Positions 1-11,023 of a DNA stretch of 29,458 nt are shown one piece after another (within the stretch, counting starts at the first letter, position 1; each line of letters begins with the position of its first letter). A program made the position numbers and the translations under genes. The stretch is from Dissophora ornata (Eukaryota; Mortierellomycota; Mortierellomycetes; Mortierellales; Mortierellaceae), in NCBI GenBank assembly GCA_025201705.1, contig MU616964.1, positions 1 through 29,458 on the forward strand. The letters are read 5' to 3'. The notes under the pieces were generated by a model that did no database searches, had not been told where the DNA came from, and saw only the letters and a list, made by a program, of their open reading frames with translations.

Positions 1-205
1 AGGATTCCATGTCAGGGTCCCCCATTGCCATCCCAACCCTCAGCGACCTACTAGGAGCGTCGACAATTCGCCGAACCCCGAACGAGAAACAAAAGTAGAA
101 ACACAGAAATAAAAACGATAAAAGAGAATGAAGGACTACTGCCAGTTCGCCCCTGGAACTGAAGGATGCGTGAAAACAAGAAGAGCAAAAGGTGTTGGTT
201 GTGTG
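1..205. other. Unassigned left edge
   Basis: No gene is recognised here. The minus strand carries a T-rich, hydrophobic open stretch of 72 codons (51-269) that starts inside the neighbouring repeat, but it is low-complexity and matches no family I know. Confidence 0.4.
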
Positions 206-713
206 CAAAAAAGAAGTAAAAGAAAAACGATGTGTAGAGAAGTGCGACAAGACTCATTCGCTTCTGCATTCACTTACTTTAATCTATTGCATTGCAAGAA
301 CGCAAATGAAGGCATTAGCCATTAGCCATTTACTTTCGGAGTGGAATGGAGAGTATGGAGAAGGGGGAAAGTGGAGTGAAGTGAGGAAGGAGGAGTGACG
401 TGGAGAGAGAAGAGAGGAAACGCGTAAAAAAACACTGACGACGCAAACGGTGCGACTGAGACTTCCAAGGCACAGGATTGGCTGAGCTCGTCTAGCGGTG
501 CACAGAGCGTAATAGATTACAGCAATGCTGCGGGTGATGGTCAACGCAACCTCCCTTCTGTAAGCGGCAAAGAAGCACTGTACACTGCAAGTCGTAGGTT
601 GAAGACAAAGCGCGCCGTTGATTTTCTATCGATTTTTGGTTCAAAAAGGGAAAGGACGATTTGTTGTGTGGTCGATCCAATCAGGGTGCGGCCTGTGCCT
701 GACGTTGAGATGC
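206..713 (+). repeat. Left arm of a dispersed inverted repeat
   Basis: Reading 222-639 on the plus strand matches the reverse complement of 29035-29447. The first ~155 bp differ at only about six positions, including the tandem ATTAGCC stretch near 314-330. The rest is interrupted by small indels and is less similar. Patchy similarity continues to about 713, where CCTGACGTTG is shared with the other arm. Read outward (minus strand) the arm has a pyrimidine-rich tract about 100 bp long, like the promoters of other genes in this window. It may therefore be the 5' region of a duplicated gene or a transposable element rather than a simple repeat. I cannot assign a class. From 714 to 853 I see nothing. 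Confidence 0.85.
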
Positions 714-853
714 AACAGTCGCACAAATTCACGTCAAACAAACAGGAACATGGGCAATAGCGCGTCAGGGCACGCCGCACGATAATTTGCGCATATCTCC
801 ATGTTCCAGACTTCTTTTATTTATTATCGATAAAATAGCTACATGGGCAGACT

Positions 854-3800
854 TTATTCTCGCAGCCCTTGTTGGAACTGGCGATAAAGGTCTGGGACAA
901 CCACGTCCCAGCCATCTGGATTGCGGAGTGCAGATTTGTCGATGCGATCCTGGACTGAAGGGCTCATGGTTCTGGCCACCTCATCGACATCGCATAGATC
1001 TACATGCCTTGTTGCGATGTCTCTTCGAAGAGATAGGATAGCAGCCTCCCTAAACACGCACCACAACACAAAGAAAATCTCTACGCTTAGTATAGACGAA
1101 TGTTGAGCCATAATCTTTGCAGAGGTATCTCCTGCAAGATCACTTCACTACTCACCGGAAGAGAGCATCCAAGTCTGCAGGTGAGAATCCCACTGTAAGT
1201 TTGGCTAGTTTAGTTCTTGTTTCAAGGTCCTTTGGAAGAGGAATCCGCTCTCCAATGGTGTTGATGATATCGGCACGATCCTGCAAGGTGGGGTATCCAA
1301 CATATATCAGTTGGTCCAATCTTCCCGGACGCATGAGGGCATCGTCCATCGCCCTGGGCTGATTTGTGCATCCGATCACGAAGACCCCTGTACGTTCTTC
1401 CACTCCATCCATTTCATTCAGTAAGGTGCTCAGCACACGCTCGTTTACTCCGTTGGACCCCTGGCTGTCGCCGTCCCCACCCCACCCACGTTTAGCTCCA
1501 ATAGAGTCCATTTCATCAAAAAAGAGGATGCAAGGTGCGATCTGATGCGCCATGGCAAACAGTCGCCGCAAAGTTGCTTCGGTCTCGCCAAGGTACTTTG
1601 AAAAGATCTCAGGGCCTTTGATCGGGATAAAGTTCATGCTGGACTCTGCAGCCAGCGTCTGAACCAGCATGGTCTTGCCGCAGCCTAGCAAATGACGTTG
1701 ATGTTCATATGAATTTTTCATTGTATTATCTTCAGGGTCAACTGCCGACTAGCTAGGCTTACCTGAAGGGCCATAGAGCAGCAATCCCATTGGTGGCTTG
1801 ACTCCCATGCGCTTGAATGTCTCTGGATTGGTAATAGGCCAATGTATAGCCTGATTCACACGCTTCCTCAGGCCTGTATATCCCCCGTAATTGCTTCGAC
1901 GTGGGCGAACTAGAGACTCAAATTCAATTTGTTGAGAAGGACTGGACGTCTCGATAGCATAAGCGAAGTCTCCCCAGCCTGGTAATCCTTGAGTTTGACA
2001 TTGATCAAGGTTTTTCACACTTCCAGAGAGAGATTCCTGCACGACGTTATTCGTATTAAGACTCGCTCTTGATAGGTGTCCCACTAATTGTTCCACGTCA
2101 AAACCTCGACTTTTGCTACTATGTTCCTGTCGTAGTGAATGCAGCAACGCTGACCGATAGAGGTTACGCATATCTTTGGCAACGTATCCAGATGTCATCT
2201 GCAAGTTGTTTTGTGCATCAAAGAAGTTGGTGCGGTTAGTCGACATCACCATAAAGTGTGAGCAAATGCACGCCGAGGATGAATCTTCTTACTTGAGCCG
2301 CTCTGGATGCCATGGGTTTCTGCGCCATATTCTCTTCGACATCTGTCCCGCTCATACTTGCCATTAGCGCCTCCATCATATCTTGGCGTTGGGCCCTAAG
2401 GCATACGTGTAGCAGTGTCAGTGTTTCAGCCCACTGGATTTTTTTTTTTTTTTTTTTGAGCGAGTCATTCATACTTGACAGGGATTGGGATCTGAAATTC
2501 ATGCTGAAATATATCCTGCTTTAGAAAGATGTCTGGAAGCATTCTTCGATTCCTGGAAATGGCAATTACGAACACCTATGCAATGCAGAGGATAGGAAAG
2601 GTCAGCATCAAGTATTTCCGCCATGCAAGGATAAATAGCCGTCAAGAACGCCGACTTACATCTGTGCTTCGACGAGCACGTTCAATCTCCTTGCAAAGAA
2701 TTGACACAGTAGATGACTGTAGCAAAGAGTCAACCCCACGGTCTTATGTAGTAGAGAATTCACTTGTAGTTAGTACATTATAGTGCTTGACAACCTCCAC
2801 ACACACTGCGCGATCGGAATAGTAGACTACCTTTCGCAATCGTGTCCAGATCTTGTAGGATCACAACACTGGGAGCCGATTGTAGGGCAATGTCGAACAC
2901 TGTCCGGATATGCGATAGACCGGCAGCCTGGTCAGATTCCATGATATCGCGATCTGACAATGCGCGAGCAAGTGCTAACGGAAATATGCGCAATCCCAGG
3001 GTTCTACAGCATGAACTGATTAAACGCCAAAAATGGGAAAGTCAATACTACATACCAAACAGGCTTCTCAAGGCGAAACTTATCGCGTAGCTTGAAGGGA
3101 GGGTAGGTACATGAGGATGATTCTTACTGTACTAGTGTTTTCTTTCCAGAGCCTGCGACACCAGTTACAATAGCAGCTTTCTTGTTGGGAATGCCCAGGT
3201 GAGTGTAAGCATTCGCACGGCGAAAGGAATCGACTACGAGTATCCATGAAGAAGTTTCTCAGACAGAGGTCAGGCAAATGTGAAAGAAGAGAATTTCCGT
3301 CCAAAAGTCATCTGCCCGCAGATACACCATAGCATTACCTATAAACTTGCATATCTCCTGGGAAAGAGTCTCCATCCCAGCGCAGGTAATTGCTGCTACT
3401 TCTTGCTTCGAAACAGGCTCTTGACCGATTTCTAGCATCGTTTCCTGGCCAATAACCCCCATACGACAGCCCATTGTTGTCCCAAATTGTACGTCTATGA
3501 CTCTGAACCGATGCGTCTGGGACTTTATCATTGCAGAGAACACGGATCCGATGCTGGCCTATCATAGTCCGATGTTGACAAAAAGTGAGTGCGAGTTTTG
3601 TGGTATTCGGCGCACTCAGGTAGTAGTTTCTCGCGATTATCGAACATGACTACGTGCCAGCTGGCCTTCTATCCTTTGTTTAAGCAGCCTCTCAGTCCAA
3701 CCTCGATCCTTCCTCTTATGTCGCACAAGATTGGCATTGGTGGCGTCGGTTGGTCTGATCCAATGCGAAATGCCATTGCCGCCTTCGTTGTGAGGCAGGG

Positions 3801-4247
3801 GGACGACAGATATCTTTTTGATCACATCCACTAAAGCGACATTATTCAATTGAGCAGTTATGTTGTTAATGTTCAGCATGATGGTGTGCGTAAAGCTCGT
3901 GCCGAGTAAACGCGGGCGAGAAAAGCAGCGCCTAGCGGGGTAATGACATCCATATATTTACATGGCTCGTCAGCATGTATGCCGTCGACACGGACACGAA
4001 GCGGCTGTTGACCAGAGGAACTATCCGTCAGCCATGAAGCAAGGCATATCCCGCCTAGCGGTATGCTCTCGCAAGTAAAGCTCCTGAGAAAGACCTTGGC
4101 ACCGTTAAACAGCAACGCGTCCTGCACTGAGACCATGCCCAAGGTCGGGACACGCAAATCGAACATAGTGTCTGGGTGCATCACGCAGCAGTCCTCCTGC
4201 GCCAGCCCTACGCTGCCTTTCGGCGACTGGATGACCAGCAGATCCAT
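854..4247 (-). CDS. Type II AAA ATPase, AFG2/SPATA5L1 (AFG2B)-like
   Basis: Two-ring AAA ATPase of the Cdc48/AFG2 class, a family that remodels or extracts proteins, for example in ribosome maturation. Supported exons (minus): 3558-3339, 3257-3128, 3090-3056, 2974-2831, 2742-2660, 2575-2475, 2395-2293, 2198-1763, 1684-1156 and 1049-854. Their phases close and they give 658 residues. D2 is canonical: Walker A GPSGCGKT is split by the intron 1685-1762, Walker B is ILFFDEMDS near 1505-1533, followed by the arginine-finger stretch DALMRPGRLD and the end motif ALFREAAILSLRRD. D1 is degenerate: GVAGSGKKT for Walker A, LQDLD for Walker B, and AISRNRRML where ATNRP is usual. Upstream exons (about 4247-3906 and 3879-3640) probably encode the N-domain, but their splicing is unresolved. 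The phrase NERVLSTLLNEMDGV favours SPATA5L1 over PEX1 or PEX6. The AAA call is firm; the subfamily is not. Confidence 0.85.
2439..2457. repeat. Poly-T tract of 19 bases in an intron
   Basis: A 19-base T run (A run on the coding strand) lies in the AAA ATPase intron 2396-2474, near its donor end. Shorter A/T runs sit in introns of the peptidase gene (near 4950) and the MFS gene (near 25905). They are likely length-variable and prone to sequencing error, but they do not affect coding. Confidence 0.8.
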
Positions 4248-4400
4248 GAATGTAGTCTATAGCACTGGATGGAGATGCAAGAGATCAAAAGAAGCAATGG
4301 CTTGCCAGTCACTTTTTTATTTGCATAATTATTGGAGTTGATTTATTGTCCTGACTAGAGCTATCCTGCAGCGCCTCCAAGGCACCACGAACGCCTGTTT

Positions 4401-7400
4401 CTAATGATGGTGGCTAGGAGGCACGTAACCTCCCATGATCTCCCAGAGATTCTCCGTGAGGAGCCAGTAGATCTCGTGGTTAGCGTTGTGAGCTCGGATA
4501 CCATGGTCGCTGTCAGTAAAGAAGCGCGACTTGTAGCGGTGATTGCCTGCGAGAGTCAGATGATCTATAAGCACAAACGCGTTCTGGACATGGACGTTGT
4601 CTGTAAAGAAGTGGTATCAAGGCACGCATCAGATAAGTACACCATCATCTTTTCATCAAAGTCCTATATGGATAAATACACAGACAAACATGAGGTGCCA
4701 TCAACATCATACCGTCTCCAGTGCCATGGACCAAGAAGAATTCAGAGTTTTCAAAGCCGGTCATGTTGCTCACAGCGGTAGTCTCGTAGCCTTCAATGTT
4801 GGCTGAGGGCAGATTCATGTATCTCTCAGTATAGACAGAGTCGTAGAACCGGAAGTCGGTCACGGGCGCCACTGACATAGCTGCCTTGAACACTCCACTG
4901 TTGGCCTCCGTAACCTTGGCCGCCATAAAACCTCCATACGACTGTAAGAAAAAAAAAAAGAAAGCAAGAGAATGCGTTGCATATGAGTTGGCGATTCAAC
5001 TGTGAACTTCTAAAAACATCCCTACATCATTCAGATACTGCAACGCATCACTCACCCAACCCCAGATAGCCAGTTTATCGGGATCAACATAGGACAGCGT
5101 TTTCCAATGCTTGCCAGCAGCAATCTGATCTTCAGTCTCAAACTTGCCAAGCTGGTTAACAACATTGATCCTAAAGTCGCGGCCACGGAAGCCAGTGCCG
5201 CGACCGTCAACAACGACTACGACGTACTTGAGTCGCTCCACAGATGACATGACGGCGCTATATCCAAGTTGAAACTGCGTATCAACCAATTGCGAGCCAG
5301 GGCCTCCATAGCTATGACATGGAGATAATAAGTGTACGCAGGAGAGTAAGTCTCCGGCTTGCCAATTTCATCAGCACCATGCCTCCGCTCGGGAACAGTG
5401 ATCTCAATTGTAACTTACACTTGGAAAAGAACGGGATGCTTTTGCTCAGGAGAGAATCCGGGAGGCAAAAACTCCATGTAGTTGCATTCTGATATTGAAG
5501 GAGGCGGTTATTGATATGCACCAGTCATCAAGGCAAGAGAGGGTTGTTCAAACTGATACACATTTTACCTCGTCCGTTCAAGTTAACCGTCGACCACCGC
5601 CTGGTAGGAATCTGGGTCTCGTTGAGGAGCGCACGGAGGACAGCATTGTCCTCTACAACACTATCGAACTTTTCGTCATCAGTCTTCTTAACCTTCTGCC
5701 AGGGTACATCTGGGCCTCGGTACGAGAGCAGATAGTATCCAGCGCCAGTCGAGAACGAGGCGGTGTAGTAGCCAGGCAAGGTTAGATCTGTTAAAGGGGT
5801 TCGTACTGTCGATCCCATGGACACGCTATGGCGATAGTAGGAGAAATCCGAGTCTTAGTACAAGATCCAAATATGGTTCCAATCTTCACCGTTTTCAAAA
5901 GTACTTTTGCAGTAATAGAACACACCTGTAAAGATGACGCTCTATGCTAGACTTTTCGGTCGAGATGAAGTATACCAAGCCGTCCTTTTCGTTAACAGCT
6001 GCAATAGACTGAACTTCCCACTCTCCAGAAGTGAGCCATTTTGGTGCAGAGTTGTCAACAGGCGTATACAGTGCAACGTGATTGTATCCATTGTTGTTGG
6101 TGATGTCAAGATAGCCTCCTTCTGGGACCGTCTTGGAAGGGGCAACGTAACGAATGCTTTGGGTATTGTCGATCCAGCCGCCATCTTCCTTGCCAGCGTT
6201 CCATTCCCGAACAACCTTGCCAGACAACGTGGATGGATTCACGAGCACAATTTTCTCATGATTCTGAACTCTGTTATGCACTTTTACCAGGAGTGCATCG
6301 GATCCTTCAGTTGCCCATTTAACCTCGGCGATGATCCTGTTCTTGGGCTCGAAGACAATGTCAAGGTCAATGGGATCCAAGGGCTGCGCCAAAGTTGGGA
6401 CGATACGAGACTTGAGGCTGTAGAGATGGAGATTAACAGTTGGGTTGGGGAAGCCGGCCTTAGGGTATTTCATCATAATGTCTCGCGGGTAAGCTGGTGC
6501 ATCGATCTGGTTATCCATGTATAGGGAGTAGTGAAATTCGGGTACTTCCGTCTCGTCGAACCGCAAAAAGGCTATCGAGGTTCCGTCCGGAGACCACCAG
6601 AGGGCCGAAGGCGATGCGTAGACCTCTTCTTCATACACCCAGTCAGTGATGCCATTAAAAATACTGGGTGCGCCGTCAAAGGTAATCTGGTGACGCTGCG
6701 CTAGATCCTGATACACAAAGAGATTATTGTCCTGAACATAGGCCAAGCTGTGGCCCACAGGGCTCCACGAGACAAGCTCTACACCCGATTCGCCTGCCGA
6801 CTCCAGAAGAGGTGCCAAGCTGTAGTTCTCCATGCTGTAAATGTAGTATGTGGCGTTGAAGGAATGACGCCATTGCTATCGTGCAGTGTAAGAACAACGA
6901 GCGGTCAATTGAAGGATAAAGAAGAAGAGAGGTGGCGTGTCTGAATCGATAGATAAAACAACGCGTAGTTTGGTCTTGACTGTACCTTACGACGGTTGGT
7001 TCCCAAGAGCACATATTTCTCATCAGGAGACACAAGGAACGAAAAGAACGGCATCCGCCTTCCATTGGTCTGCAATGTTACGGTGTTGTATTAATATATC
7101 AGTAGATCAACCGAACATGAACATCCTGCCGCAGACGGCACTTACATCTGTGACATTGGCGCCGGGAAGAAAGACTCTTGGCTCTGATCCATCTACATTT
7201 GTCAGAATAATGTCGCCTTTGGCATTGATGCGAGAGTACACTCCGTCGTCCCCTATGTAAGCGGAAGCAAGACACAGCTTGAGTCAGGGACGTTGATGCG
7301 GGAATATGTGCTACACGCGCTTTTCAGATAAGGAGACGATTGGGGCAGGTGTAGGTCATACCATAGGGCATCCAGGCAAGAGACTGAGCCTTGGGTGAAA

Positions 7401-8315
7401 ACGACTGGTTGAACATATCTTCAAACTGGAAGGAAGGTCGCATGTCGGACATGCCCTCGTGCGAGAGACGGACTGCATGGTTTGCCGTTGATCCAAATGT
7501 CGAATGGAGTGAGTAAAGAGGAGGCAATAGGACGGAAAGAGCAGAGAGACATATGGCGGGTTAGACGAGTTCACGCGCCGACTCGTGGGAACACGAAGCG
7601 GAAAAGAAACTCTTTTTCAGTGCACGGCGCTGTCGGGGCCGGTTCTACGGTGGTACACATCCATTTATGGAAACCATGCATCCAGCGTTCACTCCGACCT
7701 GCCATCGAAGCCATTTTGGCAAACAAACAACGCCCAGTAGTGGCGCAAGGCCTCAACTCCAGGCCGTGCGAACATGTATTGCCAGTCTTACCCAGTCGGG
7801 TGATTCCGAGGAAGAGTGCAAAGCCAACCCAGAGAGCGATGAAGACGGCGAAGATGCCAAGAAAGATGCGGTTGCATCGTGTCATCTACAACGGATGAAG
7901 ATAGAGCGAGAGAAATGAGTCCCAGGCCTGAGAGGCTGTGCCACGCCGTCGCTCTTCTTTGTTTTCCCATGTGGGAAAACGACGGATATTATACCTTGGG
8001 CTGGTCGAGAAAGAGCCCATTTGGCGAGGTGGCACGACGACCGCCACGGCGGATGGAGCCAGGGTGTTGTTTCTCGTTGTCGGAGGACGAATAGTGGCTG
8101 AAGTCGTCCTCGTCGTCATAAGAGTCCTCGCCGTAGTCAGCGTAGGGCTGGGCTGAGGGTCTCTTCTGGAGCAAGGACGACGACGATGGGCCTGCAGTCT
8201 GGAGCTGTTGGTCAAGCTGGTCGGAGGTGAGGACAGACTCCAGCCCGTCAAAGTCCTGGTAATCGTCTGCGGCGACTGTTTCATACTGCCCACCACGTGA
8301 ACGGGTGAGATTCAT
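4401..8315 (-). CDS. Dipeptidyl aminopeptidase, type II membrane protein (DPP IV family, DAP2/STE13-like)
   Basis: Serine exopeptidase (peptidase family S9B) that removes X-Pro or X-Ala dipeptides, in fungi in the vacuole or late Golgi. Eleven exons: 8315-7995, 7885-7792, 7472-7362, 7252-7146, 7069-6986, 6875-5926, 5825-5569, 5488-5419, 5311-5056, 4941-4713 and 4600-4401. All phases agree and give 892 residues, between yeast Dap2 and Ste13 in size. There is an acidic cytosolic tail (1-107), a single membrane anchor at about 114-133, and a beta-propeller with the WVYEEE substrate-binding glutamates (about 318-323). The alpha/beta-hydrolase domain carries VDGRGTGFRG, the nucleophile in GWSYGG (Ser751), HGTGDDNVHVQ (Asp826/827) and SDHGI (His859). 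An intron lies just before the Ser751 codon, and another splits Asp827. The gene is tandem with the AAA gene, 153 bp upstream. Vacuolar or Golgi location is not decidable from sequence. Confidence 0.95.
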
Positions 8316-8704
8316 TGCAACGGGTCAGTCAATGACGGGGGAATGAAGGGAGTGGAGGGGGAGGGGAAGTGAAGAAGAGACGCCAAGAGTAGTAGAGAGG
8401 AAGAGATGGAGAAATGGAGAGAAGGAGACAAGGAGGGACGGAGGGATGGAGGGATGGAGGGATGGAATGAAATGAACGAGCAAGCTGAGGCAGAAGGCTC
8501 TATTTGTTATTGTATCACTTGGATGTAATGATCTTGCTCCTGGGCCCGTAGCCCCTTGCTTCTGGCTTGCGTGCAACCACTGCAGTACGCATTATTATCC
8601 TGGAACGCTTTCCTCAAGGGGTCGAGAGTCTGCAATAAACGGACCCCATCAGTTGGACCGTCCACGCTGTTTATTCCACAATGAACGCTACATGCACATG
8701 CGTA
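8316..8704. promoter_or_regulatory. Upstream region of the peptidase gene with purine-rich tract
   Basis: On the plus strand 8337-8470 is almost pure GA, i.e. CT-rich in the direction of the peptidase gene. It includes imperfect tandem GGGATGGA units at about 8440-8466. CT-rich stretches also precede the BCAT and glutaredoxin starts here, so this probably holds the transcription start region. It ends close to the PSMG3 stop codon at 8705. Confidence 0.5.
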
Positions 8705-9286
8705 TTATTCCCACACCGAGCACTCATTCACAAGCTCAATCACATTCTCAAACAGATCGCGATCCTGCCTGCGCTGGTCTTGCTCCTGCGCCGCAGTGGG
8801 GCTCTGTTCCGCATCTGGTTCCTGGATCGAGAGCGCCAGCGACAGCACGACGGGTCGGGTCTCGGCCGGGTTTTGGTGGTGGATCATCTGCGATATGTGT
8901 GAGGCGTAGACCTGGTACAGCTGTGTCTTTTTCGAGACCGTGGACCCTGCTCCGAGCAGGAAGCTGGATGTTGTTGTTGCCAGGTCCGAGGAGGCCATTA
9001 TGCTTGAAGTCAAGGACTGCTGGTCTACAGACGTGTGTATCTATTGGGTGGGGTCGTCAGCAGCAGTCTCGGTCTATCGGGTCTGCGACAATCGCTGTTC
9101 ATGTCATAGCGATCCTGCTGGAGCGGGTCATACCAGACTGCCGACCTTGCCATACTGGCTGATGACAATGAGGATCTTGTCAGCAAAGGATGTGACGAGC
9201 ACCTCTGTATGCCTGCCCTGGATGGTGCGGGCTGCCTGCTTGTTGATTAGCGGGAAGAGGTTGTCGTTGTGGTCCTCCATTGGCAT
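8705..9286 (-). CDS. PSMG3: Proteasome assembly chaperone 3 (PSMG3/PAC3) homologue
   Basis: Small soluble chaperone that, with its PAC4 partner, helps build the proteasome alpha-ring. Two exons, 9286-9134 and 9019-8705, join in phase (155 residues, versus about 122 in human). The first exon carries the family pattern of a short N-terminus, then TEVLVTSFADKILIVISQYGKVGSL, which I split here as TEVLVTSFADKILIV plus the ISQYGKVGSL strand. The second has QLYQVYASHIS, then RPVVLSLALS, and ends ENVIELVNECSVWE, close to the animal C-terminus ending in VCQVW. The start could be either of two ATGs six bases apart (9286 or 9280). An in-frame hydrophobic extension upstream is rejected because the family is soluble. 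The 3' splice site at 9020 (after GACCAG) is chosen because it keeps the frame open. Confidence 0.85.
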
Positions 9287-9610
9287 GTTCTTCTCTTTCC
9301 TGATGTCGAAACGGAGGATTGCAATGAATGCAATAATGAACACGGTGTATAGTCGAAGGCTAGGTTGGCGTGGGAGCCACCCGAAAATGTGGAGGGAGCA
9401 TAGCAAGATTCAAGGTCATTGGATGAATGATCTCCCACCGACTGATAAAAAAGAGTCATACACGTCTCGAATCGTGCGCACCGATAATATTTGATCTTCC
9501 ACCCACCAGCCCAATCCTCCTCTCCTCTTTCTTTCCTTCTTCTTTTCTCCAACAGCTGCTTCGACAACCATCTCCACCACCACCCTACGGCACTCTCTCC
9601 AACAGCAACA
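9287..9610. promoter_or_regulatory. Divergent promoter between PSMG3 and the aminotransferase gene
   Basis: A 324-bp gap separates the two start codons. Towards the aminotransferase start (about 9496-9610) it becomes CT-rich, with repeated CTCCTC, CTTTC and CACCACC stretches, typical of a leader in this genome. No clear TATA box is visible. Confidence 0.5.
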
Positions 9611-10951
9611 ATGGCTAACCAAATCCCGCAACCAACGTCCGCCCTCAACTGGGACAACCTCGGATTCAAGTGGGTTGACACCAACGGTTATGTCAAGTAC
9701 GTCTTCAATGACGGCAAGTGGGACCAGGGCGAGTTCGTCCGCGACTCGTACATCAAGATGCACGTCTGCGCCCCTGCTCTCAACTATGGCCAAGAGGTAC
9801 CAAGTCTTTGTCCTCCTGCTCCTGCTTGTCTGTAGTTTTCCTTGACTTTTTTTCTTTGCAATCCTAACACAATCCGATCTATCGCCCATCAATCACACCA
9901 TGACAACAGTGCTTTGAAGGAATCAAGGCCTTCAGGTGCAAGGATGGGCAAATCCGTATCTTCCGTCCCGACGCGAATGCCAAGCGTATGCTGTATTCTG
10001 CCGATCTCGCCTGCATGGCCCCTGTACCCGAGGAGATTTTCGTCGAAGCCTGCAAGCGGGCCGTTGCCAATAATCTCGAGTTTGTGCCACCTTACGGATC
10101 GGGAGGTGCTATGTACTTGCGCCCTCTTTTGCTCGGAACCGGAGCAGAGATCGGTCTTTACCCTGCTCCAGAATTCACCTTTATCGTAATGGTCATTCCC
10201 GTCGGAAACTTCTACAAGTCAGGCGTCAAGCCTGTCGATTGCTTGGTTGTCGACAACTTCGATCGAGGTGCGTCACTCTCTTCGCCATGGACGTTGCAAC
10301 CGCTGCGAATGTGTTCTGCCTTTCCAGATGTCATTTTTCAATAGCCAGAAAAGAGGAGAGGCGCTAATCTTTGAACAATTCTTGAATTCAATAGCTGCTC
10401 CCTTGGGCACAGGTGCTGCCAAGCTTGGTGGTAACTACGCCCCAGTCCTGAAGCATAGCAGTGCAGCCAAAGAGAAGGGATACGCAATCACGCTCCACCT
10501 CGATTCCAAGACTCATTCCAACGTAGACGAGTTCAGCACCTCCAACTTTGTAGCCCTGACCTATGCTTCACCCGAACACGACAACAAACCCGTGTTCTGT
10601 GCACCTGAAAGCCCTTCGATTCTCAACTCTGTGACAAAGCAGTCGCTTGTCAAGTTGGCCGAAAGCTTTGGATGGGCAGTCGACAAGCGAGTTGTGCCTT
10701 TTACTGATATCGAGAACAATCGCTTCGAGGAGATTGCTGCCTGCGGTACTGCTGCCGTCATCACGCCCGTCAAGTCTATTGAGCGTCAAGGCGTCGCCAC
10801 CCGTATCGGTACCCCTGCCACTCGCGATGCCATTGGCGCTGGATTCCTTCGACTTTTCACCGCTATGCGTGGTATCCAGAATGGCGATCTCGAGGATCCA
10901 TATGGATGGATGCAGCCCGCCGAAGGCATTGCTCCTCGCCATGAGGCATGA
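9611..10951 (+). CDS. Branched-chain amino acid aminotransferase-like, class IV PLP enzyme
   Basis: PLP-dependent transaminase of the BCAT family, which exchanges amino groups between Leu/Ile/Val and 2-oxoglutarate. Three exons, 9611-9796, 9910-10267 and 10395-10951, close in phase (366 residues, usual size). Family signs are YGQECFEGIKAFR near residue 59, RPDANAKRM, the YLRPLLLGTG strand, and GTGAAKLGGNYAP, in which Lys191 is the expected PLP lysine. The C-terminal part has ACGTAAVITPVKSI. Where common BCATs have an EVGTMN or EAGTMN motif, this protein reads DEFSTSNF, as in a subgroup that includes fungal secondary-metabolism BCAT-like proteins; substrate is therefore less certain. No mitochondrial presequence precedes the chosen ATG, so a cytosolic enzyme is likely. 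Its 3' end faces Rxt3 only 72 bp away. Confidence 0.93.
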
Positions 10952-11023
10952 TTGTAATATAAAAAATAAATGTTTGATGGTCTTGTTTTTAACGCAAGAT
11001 CAAGGTGATATTACACTATGAGT
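10952..11023 (+). terminator. Convergent 3' ends with AATAAA signal
   Basis: AATAAA at 10965-10970 lies 14 bases after the aminotransferase stop and is a plausible polyadenylation signal. The gap to the Rxt3 stop is 72 bp, so the two transcripts probably overlap at their 3' ends. Confidence 0.5.

Noticed and set aside
51..269. Hydrophobic minus-strand ORF that could be a secreted peptide
   Set aside because: It is built of T-rich low-complexity sequence, only its first codons lie in the conserved repeat, and the composition explains the hydrophobicity.
5934..6524. 196-codon plus-strand ORF
   Set aside because: It is antisense to the conserved propeller exon of the dipeptidyl aminopeptidase.
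9287..9406. Hydrophobic N-terminal extension of PSMG3 (possible membrane anchor)
   Set aside because: PSMG3 proteins are soluble and start close to the conserved first strand; the extension is upstream sequence that happens to stay open.
8653..9494. Two long overlapping plus-strand ORFs
   Set aside because: They are antisense shadows of the PSMG3 exons and do not resemble any protein.
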